A stretch of 64,000 nt of DNA from Scalesia atractyloides (Eukaryota; Streptophyta; Magnoliopsida; Asterales; Asteraceae), in contig CAMTDV010000012.1 of the NCBI GenBank assembly GCA_947069175.1, positions 38,100,341 through 38,164,340 of the forward strand, read 5' to 3'. Numbering within the stretch: position 1 is the first letter of the stretch; each line of letters starts with the position of its first letter. The translations under genes and the position numbers were made by a program. The notes under the pieces were generated by a model, which was not told the DNA's origin, ran no database searches, and was given only the letters and a program-made list of their open reading frames with translations. Below are positions 1-12,070 of the stretch, piece after piece.

Positions 1-166
1 GCAAGACAACATGTTTGTGCTGTACGAAGTTTCAAGTCAAAAAAAAGAAAGTCGCACCAGTAAATCTTCCATCCAGACACGCAATTGTTCCATTCTTTGG
101 CCCCTTTTCACCCATTCATTCATAATCTCTCAAAACCCATAATATTTCTTCAAATTAATCCCCAAA

Positions 167-3100
167 ATGCAGTGTCCAAACACCAATTCCTTCCGCTACA
201 ACACCACCTTATGCTTCTGCAACCCGGGATACGTTTACAACACCACCTGCTTGCCGTTCACCGTCTCCGGCACCGGCGCCGAGGAGTTCAAGGTGGGTTC
301 TGGAGTTGACTACTCAATAAACATTCCTTCTAACATCTTTGCCTTTGATACCATCAAGAAGTTTACACAATCTCAAGCTGTGTTTCTTGAAGCTACTGTT
401 GTGTTGCTTGTGTCTTGGCTTTTGTTTTGCTTTTTTGTCAGATTTGGGAAGCTGGCTGATGGGACTACTCATTGGTTTAGGGTTAGGTGGTGGATTAGTA
501 GATTGGATGTCTGTTTTGCTACTCGACATTGGCTGGTAATCTTTTCTTTTGTTTGTTAGATTTGGTTGTATGTTTGATTTTTCAGACTCAAAATTGATTG
601 TAAAAAAGACGTTTTGATTTAAAATTACATTAACGAACCGGAAAATTACGGTAAACGGGTAACAAGCTGAGCCGCAACCCCTTTTGAATAGCAAATCCAA
701 TCCTAGCGAAAACAAAAGTAACGGTGGCTATATTGAACGGTTATATAAGATTCTACTGAATTGGATAAAATGTTGAATTTGATTATGGAAACAGCTGGAT
801 TTGAGTTTTTTACTTGTTGGGGATGAGGGTTTTTTTTTTGATAAGTTGTGATTGAGAAGGTGCTGAAATTATAGGATTGAAAAAAGATATGTTACTTCTT
901 GGGGTGGATTTTGAACATTTGTCATTGAACTGAACCGGCGAGGGATCTGACTTGAGCCATGATCCAACTATATGGATGGTGATATGATCCATTGTCGCAC
1001 GCTAACTAATCTATATAGTTGGATCATGAGACATCTACCGATTTAGTTCTTGTTCTTCGTAACCTCACATACAGACCTCTTCATCCCTTTCCCTCCCACC
1101 ACATCCATCCTACCATACCCTTGCCCCCAAACCTAGTGGTGGTGGCGGCGGCGACAATGGTAATACCAGTGGTTGTGGTGGTATTGGCGCCTGGTGGGCG
1201 GTATCAAGGGAATGGAGGATTGATATTACAAATTTAAAAAAAAATGTAATTTTTAGTATTGAAATGGATTGATGGCCAATTTTGATTTTCCTAAATGGGT
1301 CGAACTATTTGTGGGTTGGCAATTAATATTTTTGATTCGTTTAGTTATATAAATGGATCGGATAGGATGTAGATCAAGACCCGACCCACTGACTGGTGTA
1401 CCGTGGGTAAGGAAGGGGTTGCAGAAAGAGTCTGGGAAAGGGATGGGTGGCTGTGGTTGGGAAGTTTATCAGTTAAGGACCAGCGCTTTATTAGTTATCA
1501 ACTAACATATGCCTAATACGACTCGGTTTTGATTTATAAACCTCAAATTAGTTATTGTGGAAGTCACTAATTTAGTTAATAATCTTTATATTTATTTCAA
1601 GCCGAGGGTCTCACTGGAAGCAGCCACTCTATTCCTACGGGATAGGGGTAAGGTTGTCTACATCTTACACTCCTCAGACCCTACCTTAGTTTTGCAATCA
1701 GTGGGATTTACAGAGTATGATGATGCTGATGAATAATCTTTTTGTTAAGTATTTTATCATCAATAAACTTAGGGAACAAGTTACTTATCCTACACATATT
1801 AGGATTAGGGTATATCTTATTATAACTTAGGCAATAAGGTTGTAAGTTCTATCATGCTTAATATAAATTAGAAATTTATATCATTGAGAATTGGTTTACC
1901 TCTTCAAAGTAAACCATGGGATAGCTGATTGATATCTTAGGCATAGATTGAATCTATTTTGTTACCTTATCATAACATTATTAGATGTTCTTTTCAGTTC
2001 CCTAAAATGTACTTCCCCCAAAAAATGAAGTTGACCGAAAGTACAATCCTTTTACATGTTATTTGCCCATACAAATATGATAAAGCTTGATAACAGTCAT
2101 TTTTATTAGGGGTATCAATTCCTAACAAGACCCTAACCACGACATGAAAATACTGAGGTTTTGGGTTGTCATACATAACCTATTTAATAAACGGGTCGTG
2201 TTCAGGTTGACCTATTTGATTAAACAGGGTTTGAATGATTTTTTTTTTGTTCTTGGTGAACAAATCCGCCCGGTACCTTGTACACAGATGTCTAGCTTTC
2301 TATATATGGTGCTAAGTTTACGTGATTATGTGCGATGATTCATCATTGTGGCCTCCATCCCATATGTTTCTTGAGCAGTCTAACTTGTTTCTTATACATT
2401 ATTCTTTATGTCATTTGTGTAGGATGATCAAAAGGTTGTCAAGAAACGAAAGACGGAGCTTGGTGGAGCTTTCTCAATTGGAAGTTGGATTCTTTTTATT
2501 GGTTTGTTTGCTGCGTGAGTGACTGATAAATTACACATCTATCTTCATTTCTATATGGCAAAATAGATAACATTTATTGAACTTTTAACTTCTCAGTTAC
2601 ATACTTGTGAAAAAAATATCAGTCTTACCCTTACTTTTAATAGGGTGGGGTTCTAGAGTGAACACTAGTGTATTTGTGAACTGAGTGAACAAATCCTGGC
2701 CATTGATTTACATCAAATCGTAATATACACTAGTGTATTTTCGTTCATCAAAATCCTGGCCATTGTTTTTACACTTGTGTATACACTTGTGTATTGATAA
2801 TCAAGGGCTAGGATTAGTTCACTAGTGTTCACAATCAAGGGGGTTGTTCACAAATGAACCTAACCCACTTTTAATAATCCTAACAACTACATAGTTTAAC
2901 TATAATCAAATTAGTTGAAATTATAGGCGACAATCTTGACCCGTTTCATTGTGAACGGGTGGATTTGGGTTGTGTTTTATCTCAACGGGTCAAATGAACT
3001 TTTTTAGCTAAAGTGGAAAGATCCAACTGGTCGATCTAGGTCAAACAGTTTGTAAGTTGCGTAGGAGTCATTAAATATATAAATGCATACAACCTCCTAA

Positions 3101-6100
3101 ACTGTTTCATTCAAAGATTTCGATTCTTATAGTAATAATATTGTTTTTATAATCGTAATTATGGAGAGATTCTATACAAATTCTAAAAAATGTACAGGAA
3201 GTGTTTACTTGTCAACCCAACCTAACCGGTATATTAATTGACCGTATTAAAGTTGGTGTTTCAACCCGCAGCTGTTTTGATCCTTTACAAGACTAGCCAT
3301 TTTCCACCTCTAGAAAAAGCTGTTTTATCATGCTTTTTGTTACAGCTGATTATCTGATTCCCATTACTAATTTTTTATACGGTTTTATCACAGGTTGCTT
3401 TACCAAGTTATATCAATGAGAACCATTGAGATACACAGTGTGATAGCAACAAATGCACCAGATTTAGCTGCCTTCCATAATGACATGGAATTCAACATAA
3501 CAACCATTTCCACCATGAGTTGTTCCAATCTAAAAGGACCCGCGACTTTAGTCACTGGAAATCCCGCTTTTATCGATTCTCGAATTGTACCACTCTCCAC
3601 GTTCGTCAATTTCTCGTGCGAAAACACCACCAAGGGGCCCACCATTACTCTTAAATGTTACGATTGCCAGCTTTTTAGCGACAGTTTATACATTTCATGG
3701 CAGTTTGTTGACCTCCCAAACGTGCCGGCCGCTGCCGTCGGCTTTGAATTTAAGTTAACCGCTAGAGACCGCCAACACAAGAAACATATGAGTTATGTAA
3801 GTGGCTCTTTGAAGAATGGAAGCACAAATAGTGCAAAGTTTGTCACTTATAGGGGAAGAGATCCAAATATTCTGCAATTTAATTTATTTCCAAGAATATA
3901 TCGGAACAAACATGATCTTAGACTCATACAACCTCTGTTTCATGATTTCCTTCCGGGTTCGTCTTTTAGTGACGTAAATCAGCTGCGGGATTCGCTACAA
4001 GGTTCTAATGACGGGTTCGTGAATACCACATTTCATGTCAATTTTCTTTCATCCTACATTGTGCAAGTTGACAATCAAAGCACCCTTGGGCCCGGTGAGT
4101 CATTCGTTGTATTTAGATTTGTTTCTTCATAGATATGTTGAGCTAAGCATAGGATCTAACTCGTCTTGTTATTTGAAGAATGCAGTGGGCTTTCTTGCTG
4201 ATCTTGGTGGCTTGTACTGTGTTTGTATTGGCATATTTTTTCTACCTTTTGGTGCAAGTAAGTCCGCTTATTATTCCTTTTTTTCTTCTTTAAATACTCG
4301 TTCTGTATTACGTTATAACGAACATTAGCAGCCTTTATCACTTATATCATTCTAACTCATGTTGGGTAACGCTCGAAACACTTTTTGTCCAAAAATTCAG
4401 GATTATTATAATTGATTCGTGTTTTTAATATATGACTAGGGAGGTTATATTATTATATTAATTTCTATTTTTTGTGAGTAAAGTTATTTAGGAGGTGATA
4501 TATATCAAAGATCCACTTCATTAAATGACCATTGCATTCAATTTTGCCCAAAGTAAAGCATTGTTTGGTTCCTTTTTTTGAAATTGGCTTGTGTAAGTAA
4601 GGCCTTGGTTTCTGAAAAAAGCGAGAGGCGCTCCGAGGCATCTAGGTCCCGAAAGCCGAGGCAAGAGCTTCACGTATGCAAGGCGTTGCTACGGTTATTT
4701 TAACATATCAGCCTCCTACAGACCCTAATTTTGACCCATATGTGTATGAGGTGCTGCCTCAAGGCCCTAAATAGATCGCCTCGTGCCTCAGGGCGCACTT
4801 TTTTTAAAACCAAAACTATGGTGTTCCTCATATGATCTTAATTATCAGTTTTTTATAGTTTGAATATAGGTTCAAAAGATTCCGACATGAGGATGTGGTA
4901 ATGAGAAGTATTAGAAGCCGCCGGAAAGCCCAAGAACGGTGGAATAAGGTATGCTATCTTATTTAATTGGACGTAACATGTTAGTTTAGACGGTTATAAG
5001 TGCGAGGATACATAATTTGGGATCTTATTATTTTGAGTGTTTGATATTTTGTATCATCTACTCACTTTCAAGACACGTTGAATTTTGAATAATTTGTTTT
5101 ATTTTTGGAACTAGTTAAGGAAGTATGTATGTTTTACATGGGGTCGTGGGATATCAGCGTTTGAAGATGGAGTTTCTGTAGAAATACCGTCTTGCAACTG
5201 TTTTCCAGTACCTAAAGGAGGGCCATCATCAGCGTTTCATCAAAGGAAACAAACACGAATGGATACTATTAGTTTCAACAATAAAGTTAGCATACCAAGT
5301 GACAAGGTAAGCAGTTAACAGTTCATACATGAGTACACATACACACGCATGCACGCACACACACAAAAATGAATATGAATATGTATATGTATATAGGCAT
5401 ATATGCATGTATTTGTGTGTATTTATACATCAATGCATGATAACATGATACATGAATGGTCAAACGTGAACTGTTTTTAGTTGATGGACAATAACTTTGT
5501 TTCTTAAAAACAACCTGTTACTCAGCTTGTGTGTATTCATCTCATTTGCAGGTATTAAGGGATGTGAATTATCAGGAAGAACATAATGGAAACAATAAGA
5601 ATTCATCTGATGTAGATCCACAAGTCATGGCTACTGATGACATACCTTTGCCGCCATCATTAGGTAACTACAATCACCGAACCAAGAGGTGGCAGGATGG
5701 GCAGGTTGGTAATGGGAAATGGGCTTGGGCTGAAAAGTGTCACTCTTATTAAAATGGGCTGAGTTGGGTTGACCCGCAACCCTTTGTGTCCGTTTTTAAA
5801 TTATTTTATTTGGAAATGGAGTGATGCTTTAATCATGATTACAAAAAAAAGCTATGTTATTAGACAACAATAATATTGATCTTTGGAAAAGATAATAGGA
5901 AGTGGTTTCTATCAGAAATAGACTTCGCGCTACTTTCAGCCCGTTTGAGTTATTCCCATTTTAGCTTTTATTGAGCCATTTGACCAGTCTTCTGTACAAC
6001 CCAAATCAACCTATTCATAATTTATATGTTTGTTTTGGCAGAAATGAATGGTATCGAAATTAGCATTCCCGAGATCCAGAAAAACCTTAAAAGTCTCTAC

Positions 6101-6205
6101 GAATACAACATGATGCTTAGAGAGAAGTTGGTTAGCACTCGATCTACAATCCATGCTTTGACATCAAACTCTTCTGCATCCTCATCAGATCAGAAGCACC
6201 AATAG
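167..6205 (+). CDS. uncharacterised plant membrane protein, 8 exons, with a 1-nt shift in exon 4
   Basis: Exons 167-535, 2423-2514, 3394-4094, 4186-4257, 4859-4948, 5115-5306, 5552-5663 and 6042-6205 all have GT-AG borders and join in phase, except that exon 4 has one base too many (total 1792 nt). The intended product is about 596 residues. Visible parts are a short Cys-rich N terminus (residues 3-28) without a clear signal peptide, membrane segments near 71-92, 139-160 and 389-411, a roughly 225-residue loop between the second and third segments with many N-x-S/T sites (probably lumenal or extracellular), and a polar C-terminal tail of about 185 residues. The start ATG at 167 has a good plant context (ccaaaATG). 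From memory it belongs to a conserved plant family of unknown function, and I know no reaction for it. As written, the T6 run at 4236-4241 shifts the frame, so translation would stop at TGA 4861-4863 and lose the tail. Bases 1-166 are partial 5' UTR. The gene converges on CBSX6. Confidence 0.85.
2643..2866. mobile_element. Mutator-like MITE in intron 2 of the membrane-protein gene
   Basis: The 224-bp insert starts gggtggggttc and ends gaacctaaccc. The two ends are imperfect inverted repeats of about 21 bp (GGGT..GGTTC....GTGAAC on both). It is flanked by an exact 10-bp direct repeat, acttttaata, at 2633-2642 and 2867-2876. A 9-11 bp target duplication with G-starting ends is typical of Mutator-superfamily MITEs. 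There is no coding capacity. It lies about 130 bp inside the intron and does not touch the splice sites. Confidence 0.75.
4599..4823. mobile_element. putative MITE with GC-rich inverted ends in intron 4
   Basis: The left end (ttggtttctgaaaaaagcg, then aggcgctccgaggc) and the reverse complement of the right end (ttggttttaaaaaaagtgcg, then ccctgaggcacgaggc) match with a few differences, so the segment has terminal inverted repeats of about 35 bp. It is much richer in GC than the surrounding intron. I could not fix a target duplication, so the borders are approximate. Such short non-coding TIR elements are common in plant introns. Confidence 0.5.
5333..5418. repeat. CA and TATG microsatellites in intron 6
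   Basis: A run of ac dinucleotides with scattered gc (about 5333-5367) is followed by irregular atgaat and atgtat repeats to about 5418, all within the intron between 5307 and 5551. This is simple sequence with no further signal seen. Confidence 0.7.
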
Positions 6206-7155
6206 TGTGTGGTTTTACCTATATTGTTGTAATTCATTCTAGTCAGTAGTCATATGTTTCCTTTTAAAAGAAAAAGCAAGTCAAATTGGGTATTCAGGTT
6301 TTCTTCATGATCAGTTTGGGCTGTAAAGTTGCATTTGTATCATTACGGTTTTGAAATATGTAAATTCGAGGTGATATAGTTCATGTGCAGTATACAACAA
6401 AATCTTAAATGGCGCATTATTTTATTTGGATAACATTGAAAAACCGTAACCGAAATACTTATGGCGCCACCAATTCTCTGTTAACCAATAAAACCATGTA
6501 AAATGTAGCTGGCGTTAGGTAGCTGTCCTAAGGGGGTTAAAGGCAATAACCAATAAAAGCTGGATTCAAACATGAGACATTTGTTACCCAAAATAAATTT
6601 TGGGCTGTGAAGCTGAATTTGTTTCAAGTACAGTTTCTGGATAAGCATGAGAACGCGTTATCAAAATACCCATGGGCAGCATCATTATCATGTTTATTAA
6701 TGATAACATGCAGTTTACGCTAGGCGGACGGCTTCGGGTTGACGTAAAAAACCAGTGAAGGTTAATTGACACATTTAAATAAATCTTGGACATAATTTTG
6801 TATTGTATCATTACATTTTTATGTATGTACAAAGAACTCCATAAAGTTCATGCATAAAAATTATAAAGAACTGCATATTACACATTACATATAACATGAA
6901 TTTATTTATTAATAACAAATATGACCTGAAACAGACAACAAAGAAAACAGACAAGAAAGACTAAAAGAGGTCGACATGATGCACAACCTCCTCACTGAAA
7001 CAACCCGAAACAAAGCAAGAACGACACAATGACTTAAAAACAAACCACAAGAGAAGCAATCTTTAACATAACCGACCCGAAAACAGTAACCAAAAAAGAC
7101 CCAAAATTCACGATTCAAAACAGCTTAGCATGTACATTCTCGATTCACTTCTTTT
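6206..7155. other. intergenic space between two convergent genes
   Basis: This holds the 3' UTR of the membrane-protein gene after its stop at 6205 and, on the other strand, the 3' UTR of CBSX6 before 7156. Tttatt runs near 6898-6910 would read as aataaa-type poly(A) signals on the minus strand. Short frames here have no recognisable protein content. I see no RNA gene. Confidence 0.6.
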
Positions 7156-9633
7156 CTATGAAGCCTCTGGAATAGGGGCGGCAGGGGGGCGGGTAACAGC
7201 AACTAAGATGTCAGCATACCCAACCAACCCAACCAGAACATCATCATTCTCGGTTTCAGTCACCCAAACATGAGTCGCACGATGAGACAACATCTGAGCC
7301 ATGACAGCAGCCAACGAGCTTGTGGTTTTACACGTTAAAGGCACACTCCTACCCCTATACATGCTTCTATTAACACCAAAACTTTGACTTGAAGGGTTAT
7401 GGTTGAAAAACCCAACACTCCTGCTACTAAAAGTCCTTTGCCTGATCAACCGCCCTCCACCGACACCATTTGCACCATCTCCGCCACCAGCCGCCACCAA
7501 ATCAGGAGGATACCTTGAAGATTGATTATCTTCAACACCTGTCACAAACTGACCTGCAGAAAGATTAGCAAGCGCCCAAGCAGCAGCTAAATAATCACAT
7601 TTCCATAATTTAGAAGCCGAGATCTCTCCAATAATCTTGTGTTGACCGTCGGGTGTCGGGTCAACAACTGCAAATGCACTTGGTTCACGAGGAATCTTAC
7701 GGGAAGCTTCAATAGCAGGTGATGATGCTTCAATTGAGAAATAATTAGGATTAATTGCACCGAGAGATGAGATGGAAGATAGAGGAAGGGGAGCTAATGC
7801 TCCTAAACAACCGATTAGAAAACGGATCACATCTTCTCTAGAAAGACAACAATATTTGTCACGGATTATGGTGGTCGGTGTTGAAGATGAAGTTCGGTTG
7901 ATGGTAGGAATCGTAATATTTGGATTACTATCTGGGTTTTTGAGCCATTTTCCATTGTAGAGGATCGAGAAACGCTTGCTCATGCCACGCCATCCTATGC
8001 TTTTTGGAACAAGAAGACGCCTCACCCCATGCTTCATTATCTCCAATGCATCTATTAATCTAGCATAAAAAAGAAATATGTATTAAAACCAATTATGTAG
8101 AAAAAAAAGATTTTAAACAAGTGTTTTTGGGTCAACCCGACCCGTTAAGCAAAGTAATTGGCGATCACTTATTATGAAGTGTGGCATCTACCACAATTGG
8201 CTAAATTAATTCATTGGGTACATACAAAGAGTCCCCTAACTTCAGGCCTTCTATTTAACAGGAATAGAACTTCAGACTTGATGTTGACCATATACATGGT
8301 AATTGATCAATTTGGTTGTGTTTTACTGATAACAGGTCAAACAGATGATACAAAAAAAGAAGCAAATTAGAAAACAAGTCAAACCCTTCAAGAGTTGTTT
8401 GAAGTGCATTCAAGTGCTTATAATGTCCAAGTTGGTTTTTACAGAAACTACATAAATACAATCTTTCATATAAAAAAATTAATCAATTACAAAATCTTCA
8501 CAACTTGGTCTAAGGGTTCAGTCTCCTATGATTCCATTATATATCACTATAGTTTGACTTTACCCAAGTTTTGCTTATATGTATAACTTGGAACCATCAA
8601 GAAAGCTCCTTTATGTATTATTATATGCTGTAAAACAACTCATTATTGAGATAATTATCTATCTTCGACCTGTTTGACAGGTTCAACAATCAATCTCTGA
8701 CTGAACAAGTAGACTAAAACAGATCCAAACAAAAAGGAACAAATATACAAATGAGCAAATCTAATTAAACCAACAGAGACAGATCATACCAAGAACACTC
8801 TTTTATCCCAAAATCTAGAACAATCAATCTCTTATCCCATCAAGAGTCTAATCTTTTTGAACCAATCACATCCTCAAATTTCAAATCCAATTCTCCCAAA
8901 CAAAAACTAAAAACTTCCAATTTCCATCATTAATATATAATTAAGCATCTCAACTACTTCATACTAATGCAGAAGGTATGTTCATAACAACAGCAACAAG
9001 ATCAACATAACACATTAACATTTAACAGATTAAGTATTTCCAACGTAACAAACAAACACACACACACATGTATCCAGTAAAATCCCACTCATAGCAAGCA
9101 GAGCTACCTTTCCTCTATCTCGGGGATAGCTATAGCTCCCACCGAGAACCCAAAGCGAAAACAAACCTTTTTTTTTAGTGCAAGTGTTGTCAATGTAAGT
9201 ACTGATATTAATATTATAATTATAATTATAATGCCATGTTCATAGCATTAATCTGCATCAAAGTTAAAATCAGGAAAGATCCTAACCTGGTGCCAGGATC
9301 AACTTCCTTCAACAAAGTATTATCCGGAACAACAACCTCTGAAACCGGTGTCTTCATCGCTTTCTCTTGATCATTCAAACAATCATCTCTAGCCAAAAAA
9401 GCAACAATATCCAGTGGATTCAATATCCCCACAAACCTCTGATGCCTCATCTCTGCGTTCTCCATCAAACCCTTTTGCACGGATCTCCTCCTCCAAACCG
9501 CTATCCCGCAATCAGTCGATTCTCCGATCGCCCTGATCGCCGCCTCCACTGTCTCATTCTCGGTAAACTCCACCATCTCTGGCTTCCCTACCGTCAGATC
9601 CCCCACAACATGGTACAAAAACACCGATGCCAT
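7156..9633 (-). CDS. CBSX6: CBS domain-containing protein CBSX6
   Basis: Two exons on the minus strand, 9633-9287 and 8059-7156, join across a 1,227-bp intron (donor gttagg, acceptor ctag) and split an Arg codon. The 416-residue product matches what I know of Arabidopsis CBSX6 (about 425 residues): N terminus MASVFLYHVVGDLTVGKPEM, the exon junction PGTR-LIDALE, then RRLLVPKS, GMSKRFSILYNGKWLK, CCLSREDVIRFLIG, IGEISASKLWKCDYLAAAWA and SRSMYRGRS-type blocks, and a C-terminal CBS half (LAAVMAQMLSHRATHVWVTE, then VLVGLVGYADILVAV). The family's CBS pairs bind adenosyl ligands in related proteins; a role for CBSX6 itself is not established. The middle linker (roughly residues 145-165 and 275-320) is Ser/Gly-rich and variable. 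Reading frame and splice sites are intact, so this is probably the one fully functional gene here. Confidence 0.93.
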
Positions 9634-9694
9634 TTACTTGATTCTTAATCCTAGAGTTTCAGATTTCAATTGATAGATTGATTGATCCTGAACT

Positions 9695-10110
9695 ATATCG
9701 ATTGTGAGAATCTTGAAAATCAAAAACCCACTTCAATGTTTAGGGTTTAATTGAAATTGATCCAGTAAAACAAAAACCCACTACAAAGTTAAGATTTTTA
9801 TTGAAATTGATCGATTGTTTGAGAATCTTGAAAATCAAAAACCCACTTCAATGTTGAGGGTTTTGATTGAAATTGATCTAGTAAAACAAAAACCCACTTC
9901 AAAGATGAGATTTTGATTGAAATTGATCGATTGTTTGAGAATCTTGAAAATCAAAAACCCACTTCAATGTTGAGGGTTTTAATCGAAACTGATTGATTGT
10001 GTGCGAATTAAACTTGTAAAACAAAAACCCACTTGAAAGATGGGGTTTTTAACTGAAATTGATAGATTGTTTTAGAATCTTAAAAAACAAAAACCCGCTT
10101 GAATGCTGGA
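9695..10110. repeat. 116-bp tandem repeat upstream of CBSX6
   Basis: The block gagaatcttgaaaatcaaaa followed by acccacttcaatg recurs at 9706, 9821 and 9937, about 116 bp apart, with a degenerate fourth copy near 10074. Each unit contains two related halves of about 58 bp (tcaaaaacccactt..., then aaaacaaaaacccactt...), each followed by ttgaaattgat(c). The array starts about 60 bp upstream of the CBSX6 start codon, so it lies in the 5' UTR or core promoter. Copies are 90 percent or more alike by eye. Confidence 0.8.
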
Positions 10111-11027
10111 GGATTTGAGTGAAAAGGGTGTGAGTTATAAGAGGGTATGCAGAAAGATTAGAAGAAGGTGAAAACGAGTGATGGGTAATTTGAGAAGGGG
10201 CTTCAAAGAGGACGAAATGAAGTGAGAATAAGTGAAGGAATTGGCCATGAAGCAAATTGAAGAAGAAAGCCCATGAAAAGATTAATTTTTTATGAGTTGA
10301 TTTGAGTTTTTGGTTCAGGGATTGATAAGGTTGTGTTGAGGAGTGGAGGGAGAAGGAGACGAGATGTGTTGTGTGTGTGTGTTATTATTAGTCAAGAAAA
10401 TTATCGAGTTTGGAGGGTGAGACCATGACAAGGACAAGTTCTTGATGGGGTAGTATAAGTTCCAAAACTGAAATTTGACACCAATCATACACTATCAAAC
10501 AAATCTTTATTATGTATTTTGTCTCTGGTCCAAATTAAGAAATCATAATAACTTATGGAAATTTAATTACTTTTAAATAATGATTATACAAACATTACAT
10601 ATTATGCGCTATCAACTAACTAACCATCTATTGACTTAATTGATCCTGGAAGTACTATATGTACGTCCTTGATTTAATTGATCCAGAAACTATATGTCCG
10701 TCACACAAGAGAAAAGTGTATGTATACCTACTAGACGCTCGTACACTAGAGCTATATACATGTAACAAGATCTATATGTATATACCAAATGGAGTGACTA
10801 GGTCGAGGTGTGTGTTTTAACCCTTCAATTTGAGTATACGATTTAATATATACTCATTATCAGTTTTAATCGAGGACTTACAAAAATCACAATATATATA
10901 TATTTATTTATTTTACTGTTATACATAATATGTGTAGCTAGCGTATATTGTTCCCAAATTTTTTGTTTTTTTTCCATAGTATAAGAACACCAACTAGTTA
11001 TTCCATTACCTCTTGAGTAATTACTTA
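10111..11027. other. intergenic region upstream of CBSX6, no gene seen
   Basis: Contains the remaining upstream region of CBSX6, a short TG run near 10366-10381, a twofold imperfect tandem of ttgatccwgaa-actatatgt near 10638-10698, and AT-rich sequence. About 100 bp at 10460-10560 resembles 16765-16870 in the same orientation. I see no coding frame. Confidence 0.55.
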
Positions 11028-11990
11028 GGTAGTATTTGGTATGCGTGAATGAGACGTGGAATGAAATGAATCATTACGAGGGAATCTCGTAATAAAGAAA
11101 AGAGTGTTTGATTGGTCAATGAAATGGAATAACTCACTATATAAGGAATTTCATTCACTCAAAATCATTTCATCTGTCCCCTTTGTTTTTTCATTCCATC
11201 CCCTCTTGCACCATTCGTTAACAACACAACCCACCACCATCGCCACCATCCACCGCCGATACCCATCCGCCGTCGTTGCCATCCACTCACCGCCGTCTTT
11301 CCCGTTCGCCCACCCCCTCACCACCGTCGCCACCACAACCGCCACCTCTCACCCACCAACTACCATTCGCCGTCACCAGCGCCTCCACAACGGCCACCCA
11401 CTCATACCACCACCTACCATGCCAGCAAACCTACCGCGTTACACCCACCCGCTGACCATTGCACACCCCTAGGAATGCAACATATAATATATCAAACAAG
11501 GCATAAAATCAACCCTTTTAGTGTACTAATGCTGGAAAAAGTGTGTTTCTTTGTATACTTTTAATTTCATGACTAAATGAGCTTAAACGTACAAAAGAAA
11601 CAAATTAACGGCAAAAACCAACATAAATACAAGAAATAGGAATTGACACGCCATGCCTACCTTCTAAGCTACACCCCAAGACCAAAACAACAAACCAGAA
11701 GAAAAGCATGAGGCTGTGCCACCAAGGCATGGGGTCATGCCCCATTACAGAATGTGTTAAAAGTCCATAAAGATCAAGACAAACAAAGCAGACAAGAGAC
11801 ATGGTGTAACATTTGTAAAAATCGGGTTTTCAAAACCCGCTCCGTTTTGTAATCGAATATCGAGTTATAAAAGTTACATTGAATATTTATGATTATTAAC
11901 ATATAAAACGATACATAATTAATAAATAGACTAAACTATAAAAATTATATTTGATAAAAAGCTAAAATAAAATAAATAAAAAAATTATGT

Positions 11991-12070
11991 TGCTGCCGGG
12001 ACTCGAACCCGGGTCAGCCAAGACACACTCCAACGCTTTAACACACACTCACATCACCACTCCGCCACTT
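11991..12070 (-). other. tRNA-like sequence with Pol III A and B boxes
   Basis: On the minus strand, tggcggagtgg (A-box position, 12067-12057) is followed about 50 nt later by ccgggttcgagtcccgg (12011-11995), a perfect 5-bp T-arm stem with a B box. The 5' and 3' acceptor sides do not pair, and no normal anticodon arm is visible, so it is a tRNA-derived relic and not a working tRNA gene. It lies in opposite orientation to three related units downstream in the same LTR. Confidence 0.55.

Noticed and set aside
6584..6832. 82-codon minus-strand frame between the two genes
   Set aside because: No recognisable domain and no splice or expression signal; ordinary composition for non-coding 3' flank.
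7772..7960. 62-codon plus-strand frame opposite CBSX6
   Set aside because: Antisense to CBSX6 exon 2, whose reading frame is well supported.
11104..11472. 122-codon plus-strand frame as a gene
   Set aside because: Translation of a CACC/CCGCC-rich low-complexity core in a TIR element, with no start context or homology.
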